This document shows positions 1 to 4,598 of a stretch of 11,659 bases of DNA, piece after piece; positions within the stretch are counted from its first letter, which is position 1; every line of letters starts with the position of its first letter. Under the pieces are notes generated by a model. The model ran no database searches. It was not told the origin of the DNA and saw only the letters and a program-made list of their open reading frames with translations. The stretch is from positions 1 through 11,659 of the forward strand of contig CAOSZT010000065.1 in the NCBI GenBank assembly GCA_948528155.1, read 5' to 3'. This DNA is from an uncultured Clostridia bacterium. GTDB taxonomy: Bacteria > Bacillota > Clostridia > TANB77 > CAG-508. The translations under genes and the position numbers were made by a program.

Positions 1-273
1 TTTGTAGATACGATTTATTAATTATCGATGAAGTACGGCTATTTGCCTGTAGATAAAAATGGTGCTAATCTCTTTTATCAGCTAATTGCTAAAAGATACG
101 AATCTTCTTCTACAATTATAACAACAAATCAAGCATTTGGAAAGTGGGGTGAAGTTTTTTCTAATAATATAGTTGCAAATGCTATTTTGGACAGGCTTTT
201 GCACCATGTGTATTTATTTAATATAACAGGAACATCATACAGAACAAAGGATTTAATAGATATTTCACAATGA
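1..273 (+). pseudogene. istB: istB 3' part, IS21-family transposition helper ATPase, frameshifted
   Basis: IstB is the AAA+ ATPase that helps the IstA transposase choose and commit to a target. The visible part is the C-terminal third. Reading in the third frame from base 3 gives RYDLLIIDE, the Walker B region, ending at the codon 30-32. The protein then continues only in the first frame from base 34 as YGYLPVDKNGANLFYQLIAK, followed by RYESSSTIITTN, FGKWGEVF, AILDRLLHH and GTSYRTK, all typical of IstB. Removing one base around 30-33 joins the two halves into the expected IIDE(F/Y)GYLPVD. The third frame otherwise stops soon after. The short open frame beginning at ATG 28 is therefore an artefact of the frameshift. 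The gene is cut by the window start, so whether the rest is intact is unknown; a sequencing error is possible. Confidence 0.85.
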
Positions 274-285
274 TATATTTTTGTA

Positions 286-353
286 GGGCAAAATATTATT
301 GTACAAAAGAGACTAAATGTTTTTGTACAATTTTATACAAAAATATTTTGCCC
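286..353. repeat. Nested inverted repeats at the IS21 right end
   Basis: The arms GGGCAAAATATT (286-297) and AATATTTTGCCC (342-353) are exact reverse complements. Immediately inside, ATTGTACAAAA (298-308) pairs exactly with TTTTGTACAAT (321-331). The two layers form a near-continuous dyad with a 12-base spacer and a 10-base asymmetric bulge. This probably reflects transposase-binding repeats; it could also fold in the RNA and stop istB transcription, although no clear U-tract follows. Confidence 0.6.
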
Positions 354-1693
354 ATTTTGTACATTTTAGTATTGACAATAACAATTGTGAAGAAAGTCTA
401 GAAACTTTTAAAGAAAAAGATAATAAGAAAATAGTAGAATTAAATAAATTCTTAAAACAAGAAGATAAGTCAAAGAAGCCAGAAGAAGACAAAAAAGAAG
501 AAGCAAAACCACAAGAAAAAGCAAAAGAAGACAAAAAAGAAGAAACAAAACCACAAGAAAAAGCAAAAGAAGATAAAAAAGAAGAAACAAAACCACAAGA
601 AAAAGCAAAAGAAGACAAAAAAGAAGAAACAAAAACACAAGAAAAAACAAAAGAGGATAAAAAAGAAGAAACAAAAACACAAGAAAAAGCAAAAGAAGAT
701 AAAAAAGAAGAAGCAAAACCACAAGAAAAACCAAAAGAGGATAAAAAAGAAGAAACAAAACCACAAGAAAAAGCAAAAGAAGATAAAAAAGAAGAAATAA
801 AACCACAAGAAAAAGCAGAAGAAGACAAAAAAGAAGAAGCAAAACCACAAGAAAAACCAGAAAAAGAAAAAAATGTAGAAACAAAAAAACAATTAAGACT
901 ATATAAAACAAAAATAGTTTTAGATATATTTGCTAATAAAATAAAAATAGATGGAGAAGAAGATTTATTTTATAAAGTAGAAGAAAAAAGAAAAAAAGAA
1001 TTAATGAAAAGATATAATATAAAAAGTCTTTTAAAATTTCAAACAATAAAAAAAGAAATAAAAAACATAAATTATGGTTTGATTTCCGCATTAGAAAAAA
1101 TAGATGATGAAAAGTCAACACTTGTTTATGCCTATTTAGATGTTAAAGCGGGAAAAATTGACCCTGAAAAAGCAAAAGAAGGTATGAAAATATTAGATAA
1201 ATATGTAGATATAGATTATATATTTAACAAATCTATAGGAGATATAAAAGCAAAAAATAGTGCAAGAAATGATAATGCACTTGGAATAGCATCTGTATAT
1301 GGTATAAAAAATGGAGTATTCCATAGAATTTGGGAAAAAAGTAGAGAAATATTAAATAGAAGTAAAAACCTTTTTTCTAATATAAATAAGAAATTATTTC
1401 AAAGAAAAGAAAATCCTAAAACATTAGGACAACACTCAGAAGCAACAAGAAAAATATTAAAAGATAATATGAATAAAAACAATGAGAATGAAGAAATAGG
1501 AAAAACTAAAAGTAGTGAAGCACAAAAATTTAGAAAAGAAGTAGAAAGTAGTAATGATGTAAAAAAATCCACAGAAAATATATCAAAACAATATAAAGAA
1601 AGAGAGAATAAGAGGGAAAAAATCCATAAATTAACAGAAGATGAATATGAAGAGAGAAAGCCTGAAAAGTTATCAGGTGGGATAGAAAAATAG
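317..1693 (+). CDS. Lys/Glu-rich tandem-repeat protein of unknown function, 5' end replaced by IS21
   Basis: I do not recognise this family. The open frame encodes 458 residues, but its first codons (to about residue 21) read through IS21 end sequence, there is no convincing ribosome binding site before ATG 317, and no other ATG, GTG or TTG in frame occurs before the repeats. The native start has probably been lost and the listed start is only the longest frame. Residues 57-182 are nine near-identical 14-residue repeats of the type EDKKEETKPQEKAK, followed by a degenerate tenth. The part after about residue 190 is not repetitive: it is helical-looking, strongly charged, has no membrane segment or signal peptide, and includes a less charged stretch, NALGIASVYGIKNGVFHRIW. 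The C-terminal 100 residues are again Lys/Glu/Asn-rich and probably disordered. A coiled-coil protein gene follows 45 bp downstream, so the two were probably co-transcribed. Confidence 0.55.
   Translation: MFLYNFIQKYFAHFVHFSIDNNNCEESLETFKEKDNKKIVELNKFLKQEDKSKKPEEDKKEEAKPQEKAKEDKKEETKPQEKAKEDKKEETKPQEKAKEDKKEETKTQEKTKEDKKEETKTQEKAKEDKKEEAKPQEKPKEDKKEETKPQEKAKEDKKEEIKPQEKAEEDKKEEAKPQEKPEKEKNVETKKQLRLYKTKIVLDIFANKIKIDGEEDLFYKVEEKRKKELMKRYNIKSLLKFQTIKKEIKNINYGLISALEKIDDEKSTLVYAYLDVKAGKIDPEKAKEGMKILDKYVDIDYIFNKSIGDIKAKNSARNDNALGIASVYGIKNGVFHRIWEKSREILNRSKNLFSNINKKLFQRKENPKTLGQHSEATRKILKDNMNKNNENEEIGKTKSSEAQKFRKEVESSNDVKKSTENISKQYKERENKREKIHKLTEDEYEERKPEKLSGGIEK
372..377 (+). promoter_or_regulatory. 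Outward-facing -35 hexamer at the IS end
   Basis: A perfect TTGACA lies at the outer edge of the IS21 element, pointing into the neighbouring gene. IS21 is known to carry an outward -35 box at one end that makes a hybrid promoter with a -10 supplied by adjacent DNA. Here the window for a -10 (about 394-400) reads AAGTCTA, a poor match, so promoter activity is uncertain. Confidence 0.35.
485..862 (+). repeat. Nine in-frame 42-bp tandem repeats
   Basis: Nine head-to-tail 42 bp units each encode E-D-K-K-E-E-(A/T/I)-K-(P/T)-Q-E-K-(A/T/P)-(K/E), with a degraded partial unit after them. Units differ by a few substitutions, often synonymous (GAC/GAT, AGAA/AGAG), and none breaks the frame. No unique spacers separate the units, so this is not a CRISPR array. 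High DNA identity between units points to recent expansion by slippage or recombination. Confidence 0.95.
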
Positions 1694-1724
1694 TATTATA
1701 AACTTTTTACATATATAATTTATT

Positions 1725-1730
1725 GAGAGG
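1725..1730 (+). promoter_or_regulatory. Ribosome binding site fixing the start of the coiled-coil gene
   Basis: GAGAGG lies 8 bases before ATG 1739 and supports that start codon. Confidence 0.7.
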
Positions 1731-1738
1731 ATAATAGA

Positions 1739-3064
1739 ATGGAAGAATTTATTAAGGAAATAAAAAAAGAATTTAAAGAACTTGTCAAACAAAAACAGAA
1801 AATTGAACAAATTAAACAAATTCTATTAAAAAGTCAAAATGTAATAAAGACATCAATATGTGAAAGAAATAAAATTCAAGATAAAAATAGCTTTGAATAT
1901 AAATTAGCATGTTCAAAAATAGAAAAAGAAGAGCAAAAACGAAAAAAAATATATGAAGAATGGATTATTAGAACTAATCACCTAGAAAAAAAGCTATCTA
2001 AAAGTAAAGAAAAATTTTTAAAACAAAGAAAAGACAAAAGTGATATAATATATAATAATATTATATTTGGAAATTTAAAAATTGAAGATATAAGAAAAAC
2101 TAATATAGAAGAACTAAAACAAGAAAAAAATAAATTAGAAAAAAAGATAAAGTTAGCACAAACTTCAGATGATTACATAGAAAAAGTGACTCCAGAACAA
2201 CGAAAAGATGTATATGATGCAAGAAAAAATTTGAACAATAATCAAGAAAAAGCTAAGGAAATAGAAATAAAAATACAATTATCAAACATAATTGGAAAAG
2301 ATAATATAATGGACACACTAAGAGAACTTCAAGAATTAAAAAGGCAAATAGAAAAAATTTTTAATATGGAATTTATTAAAGAATGTATTAAAGAATTGAA
2401 TAATGAAAATGCAAATAATATGAAAAAAGAGAAAAAAGAAGAAGGAATAGAGCAATTAAATGAAAAATGGACAAAATTTCATGAATATTATATTAAATGT
2501 TGTAATATGAAAAAAACAGAAGAAAACCAAGAAAATAAAGAATTCTTAGAAGGAGCACAAGCAGTTTTAAAAAGAAAAATGAAACAAACACAAGAAGAAT
2601 ATTATATAATGCAATATAAATTAAATGAAAAAAATCAGAAGAATTACAAAAAAAATGACACAAGAAGTATAAAAGAAAGAATAGTAAATATATCAATGGC
2701 AGATATAGCAGACGTAAATGAAAAAGCACAGAAGGAACTGGAAGAAAACAAAAAGCTATATGAAGAAGATGATAAGATAATAAATGAAATTATATCTAAA
2801 TTAGATACTTTATATAATGAAAACAAAAAAAGAGCAGAAAATACACCACAAAATACAAATGTATGTAATAAATCTTCTGTAAAAAATAGCATAGATGTAA
2901 AAAAAGATAAATTCGATAAAAATAAAGAATTTAGAAAAGAAAATAAATATGAAATGACAAAACACGATATTGAAAGTGTGAGATCACTTGCGGAAATATG
3001 GCAAAATAAAATAAAAGAAACAAATCCAAATATAGAAAAAGAGGAAAGCTTTACTCAAAAATAA
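1739..3064 (+). CDS. Lys/Glu-rich coiled-coil protein of unknown function
   Basis: I do not recognise this 441-residue protein. It is dominated by Lys, Glu, Asn and Ile in heptad-like spacing over most of its length (roughly residues 1-150, 155-250 and 270-380), which suggests long helices and coiled coils. There is no signal peptide, transmembrane segment or recognisable catalytic motif. A few Cys are scattered, including a CC pair in YYIKCCNMKK. The last ~75 residues are polar and low in complexity. ATG 1739 is well supported by GAGAGG 8 bases upstream. The gene starts 45 bp after the repeat-protein stop and shares its extreme A-rich coding strand, so the two look like one operon. No clear terminator follows; the stop codon lies in a short tandem duplication. 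A structural, scaffold or mobile-element-associated role is possible but unsupported. Confidence 0.75.
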   Translation: MEEFIKEIKKEFKELVKQKQKIEQIKQILLKSQNVIKTSICERNKIQDKNSFEYKLACSKIEKEEQKRKKIYEEWIIRTNHLEKKLSKSKEKFLKQRKDKSDIIYNNIIFGNLKIEDIRKTNIEELKQEKNKLEKKIKLAQTSDDYIEKVTPEQRKDVYDARKNLNNNQEKAKEIEIKIQLSNIIGKDNIMDTLRELQELKRQIEKIFNMEFIKECIKELNNENANNMKKEKKEEGIEQLNEKWTKFHEYYIKCCNMKKTEENQENKEFLEGAQAVLKRKMKQTQEEYYIMQYKLNEKNQKNYKKNDTRSIKERIVNISMADIADVNEKAQKELEENKKLYEEDDKIINEIISKLDTLYNENKKRAENTPQNTNVCNKSSVKNSIDVKKDKFDKNKEFRKENKYEMTKHDIESVRSLAEIWQNKIKETNPNIEKEESFTQK

Positions 3065-3089
3065 ATAAAAAAGTATAAATAAAAAAGTA
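3062..3089 (+). repeat. 14-bp tandem duplication spanning the stop codon
   Basis: TAAATAAAAAAGTA occurs twice in direct succession (3062-3075 and 3076-3089). The first copy supplies the TAA stop of the coiled-coil gene. Confidence 0.8.
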
Positions 3090-3129
3090 TTATCAAATAC
3101 CAAAAACTTAAAAAATTTCCAACTTTTTC

Positions 3130-3158
3130 TTGACTTATAAATTGAAAAATGTTAAAAT
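3130..3158 (+). promoter_or_regulatory. Sigma-A promoter of rpsL
   Basis: TTGACT (3130-3135) and TAAAAT (3153-3158) are separated by exactly 17 bp, and a TG one base before the -10 gives an extended -10 element. Transcription should start near 3164-3166, giving a leader of about 85 bases before rpsL. Confidence 0.8.
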
Positions 3159-3209
3159 ATAAACTGTTATATAAATACATGAATTATGTATTTCCGTAGC
3201 AGTTTATAT
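3157..3209. repeat. Large inverted repeat across the rpsL transcription start
   Basis: ATATAAACTG (3157-3166) is the exact reverse complement of CAGTTTATAT (3200-3209). Inside it AAATACAT (3173-3180) pairs with ATGTATTT (3186-3193) around a 5-base loop. The outer left arm overlaps the -10 box and lies mostly upstream of the predicted transcription start. The full hairpin could therefore form only in DNA or in read-through RNA from upstream; the run TATTTTTATT after the right arm would suit a weak terminator for the latter. Confidence 0.7.
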
Positions 3210-3250
3210 TTTTATTACAAAAAGAAAATAAGAAAAGAGGTGAAATTTAA

Positions 3251-3664
3251 GTGCCAACAATAAATCAATTAGTAAGAAAAGGAAGAAAAACAGGAGAAAC
3301 AAAATCAACAGCACCAGCACTACAACATGGTTGGAACTCTAAAAACAAAAAATTAACAAACAACAAAGCACCACAAAAAAGAGGAGTATGTACAGTTGTA
3401 AAAACAGTAACACCAAAAAAACCAAACTCAGCATTAAGAAAAGTAGCAAGAGTAAGACTATCAAATGGTTATGAAGTTACATCTTACATTCCAGGAATAG
3501 GACACAACTTACAAGAACATAGTGTTGTTTTAATTAGGGGAGGAAGAGTTAAAGACCTTCCAGGTGTTAGATATCACATAATAAGGGGAACACTTGATAC
3601 AGCAGGTGTAAAAGATAGAATGCAAGCTCGTTCTAAATATGGAGCTAAACGCCCTAAAAAGTAA
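3251..3664 (+). CDS. rpsL: 30S ribosomal protein S12
   Basis: S12 sits at the decoding centre of the small subunit and helps control translational accuracy. The 137-residue sequence is complete, from MPTINQLVRKGRK to ARSKYGAKRPKK. Relative to E. coli it has a 13-residue insertion near residues 25-38, as in B. subtilis and other Firmicutes. The conserved loops CTVVKTVTPKKPNSALRK and GGRVKDLPGVRYH are intact. The lysines where streptomycin-resistance changes usually occur (E. coli K43 and K88, here K56 and K101) are unchanged, as is the Asp (102) that is often methylthiolated. The start is GTG 3251, preceded by AGAGGTGA at 3236-3243. The gene has its own promoter and is separated from rpsG by 301 bp. 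The gene before it is unrelated, not the rpoC cluster. Confidence 0.98.
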   Translation: MPTINQLVRKGRKTGETKSTAPALQHGWNSKNKKLTNNKAPQKRGVCTVVKTVTPKKPNSALRKVARVRLSNGYEVTSYIPGIGHNLQEHSVVLIRGGRVKDLPGVRYHIIRGTLDTAGVKDRMQARSKYGAKRPKK

Positions 3665-3693
3665 AATTGATTAAATCAGGATTTTGCACATTT

Positions 3694-3722
3694 TTGAGAT
3701 TTATTTAAAACTATGGTATACT
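3694..3722 (+). promoter_or_regulatory. Sigma-A promoter of rpsG (and probably fusA)
   Basis: TTGAGA (3694-3699) and TATACT (3717-3722) are 17 bp apart, and TGG directly precedes the -10 as an extended element. Start of transcription near 3729 would give a leader of about 235 bases. The gap between rpsG and fusA shows no promoter as good, so fusA probably depends on this one. Confidence 0.7.
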
Positions 3723-3829
3723 AGTTAGCCTAAGCTTATATAAATACCCAAAATGCACAATATACAAATTATTCAATTTTACAGTGATACCAATAATTAA
3801 TTGGAAAAACATTAAGATTGATTTTTAGA

Positions 3830-3940
3830 ATAGTGCTTGTAATACTTTTGAAATTTAAGGTACTTAAATTTAGATATATTATAATGCACTATACGGATAG
3901 GAAAACCTATCAGAGTACCGAAAATACTTTTATGAAGTAT
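3830..3940 (+). promoter_or_regulatory. Structured 5' leader of rpsG
   Basis: Several stems can form in the leader. ATAGTGC (3830-3836) pairs with GCACTAT (3886-3892). The enclosed AAATTTAAG (3851-3859) pairs with CTTAAATTT (3863-3871) around three bases. GATAGG (3896-3901) pairs with CCTATC (3906-3911) around an AAAA loop. AATACT (3923-3928) pairs with AGTATT (3936-3941) just ahead of the ribosome binding site. S7 is known to repress its own operon through the rpsL-rpsG interval in E. coli. That the structure here plays the same part is inference; I see no match to the E. coli site by eye. Confidence 0.45.
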
Positions 3941-3965
3941 TAAAAAATATAAGGAGGGAAGAATA

Positions 3966-4436
3966 GTGCCAAGAAGAGGATTTATAGCAAAAAGAGATGT
4001 TTTACCAGATCCAATATACAATAGTAAAGTTGTTACAAAATTAGTAAACAACATAATGTTAGATGGTAAAAAATCAGTTGCTCAAAAAATAGTATATGAT
4101 GCATTTGACATCATAAAAGAAAAAGAAGGAAAAAATCCATTAGAAGTATTTGAAGCAGCTTTAGAAAATATTATGCCAGTTCTTGAAGTTAAAGCAAGAA
4201 GAGTTGGTGGAGCTACATATCAAGTTCCACTTGAAATTAGACCAGAAAGAAGACAAACTTTAGGACTAAGATGGTTAGTTACTTATGCTAGAAATAGACA
4301 TGAAAAAACTATGGCTGAAAAATTAGCTGGTGAAATTACAGATGCTGTTGCTGGAAATGGTGGAGCATTTAAAAAGAAAGAAGATACTCATAGAATGGCA
4401 GAAGCTAATAAAGCATTTGCTCATTACAAATGGTAA
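3966..4436 (+). CDS. rpsG: 30S ribosomal protein S7
   Basis: S7 nucleates folding of the 3' domain of 16S rRNA and lines the exit site of the small subunit. The 156 residues match the normal bacterial length. The N-terminal MPRRGFIAKRDVLPDPIYNS, the beta-hairpin VGGATYQVP (about residues 80-88) that contacts RNA, the RPERRQTLGLRWL segment and the C-terminal THRMAEANKAFAHYKW are all present. The start is GTG 3966, with AAGGAGGG at 3951-3958 seven bases upstream. It lies 301 bp after rpsL, much farther than in most str operons, with its own promoter and a structured leader. fusA follows after 162 bp. Confidence 0.98.
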   Translation: MPRRGFIAKRDVLPDPIYNSKVVTKLVNNIMLDGKKSVAQKIVYDAFDIIKEKEGKNPLEVFEAALENIMPVLEVKARRVGGATYQVPLEIRPERRQTLGLRWLVTYARNRHEKTMAEKLAGEITDAVAGNGGAFKKKEDTHRMAEANKAFAHYKW

Positions 4437-4469
4437 AAATTCGATATAAACAATAGACATTAGAAAAAC

Positions 4470-4559
4470 TGGAAGTCAGTAAAATAGAAGTCAGTAAATG
4501 GAAACGAAAAAACAAAATACAAAAAGAAATTCCATCTGACATCCAAACCCTGACCTCCA
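4470..4559 (+). promoter_or_regulatory. Nested double inverted repeat in the fusA leader
   Basis: GAAGTCAGTAAA occurs twice (4472-4483, 4487-4498), and downstream CTGACATCCA (4536-4545) and CTGACCTCCA (4550-4559) form a matching pair in opposite orientation. The inner stem is GTCAG-[TAA bulge]-ATGGAA (4490-4503) with TTCCATCTGAC (4530-4540). The outer stem TGGAAGTCAG (4470-4479) with CTGACCTCCA (4550-4559) has 9 of 10 pairs. Together they make a two-layer hairpin ahead of fusA. Confidence 0.55.
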
Positions 4560-4577
4560 AAAAACCGAATGGTTTTT
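4560..4577 (+). promoter_or_regulatory. Small hairpin just before the fusA ribosome binding site
   Basis: AAAAACC (4560-4566) and GGTTTTT (4571-4577) are perfect complements around GAAT. The stem ends four bases before AAAGGAGG (4581-4588). The U-rich right arm resembles a weak terminator or attenuator, though the stem is short and AT-rich. Confidence 0.45.
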
Positions 4578-4598
4578 ATGAAAGGAGGAAAATAAAAA

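Larger units (their letters stand above)
1..383 (+). mobile_element. Right end of an IS21-family insertion sequence (partial)
   Basis: The stretch holds the 3' end of istB followed by about 110 bp of non-coding, repeat-rich DNA, as expected for an IS21-family right end. The motif TTTTGTACA(A)TTTTA occurs twice in direct orientation (321-336 and 355-368), and nested inverted repeats lie at 286-353. IS21-family elements are known for multiple repeated transposase-binding sites at their ends and for TG...CA termini. I place the outer end near ...TTGACAATAACA (CA at 382-383, or less likely 376-377). The left end and istA lie outside the window, so the terminal inverted repeat and target duplication cannot be compared. 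The family call rests on istB. Confidence 0.7.

Noticed and set aside
28..273. Stand-alone 81-residue gene starting at ATG 28
   Set aside because: The protein is an internal and C-terminal part of IstB; the ATG arises only because of the frameshift, and no ribosome binding site precedes it.
485..862. Regularly spaced repeats as a CRISPR array
   Set aside because: The units are directly adjacent with no unique spacers and encode a continuous protein repeat.
313..911. Three long overlapping minus-strand frames rich in Phe, Ser, Cys and Leu
   Set aside because: They are mirror images of the 42-bp repeat array, which lacks stops in most frames. They have no start signals and resemble no family.
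2043..2066. 9-bp inverted repeat ATATAATAT / ATATTATAT
   Set aside because: It lies inside the coiled-coil gene in low-complexity A/T sequence and is expected by chance.
3880..3885. TATAAT as a second rpsG promoter
   Set aside because: No acceptable -35 lies 16-18 bp upstream; the hexamer falls inside the predicted leader structure.
4578..4595. Five-codon open frame (ATG AAA GGA GGA AAA TAA) over the fusA ribosome binding site
   Set aside because: It is created by the AAAGGAGG site itself and has no ribosome binding site of its own.
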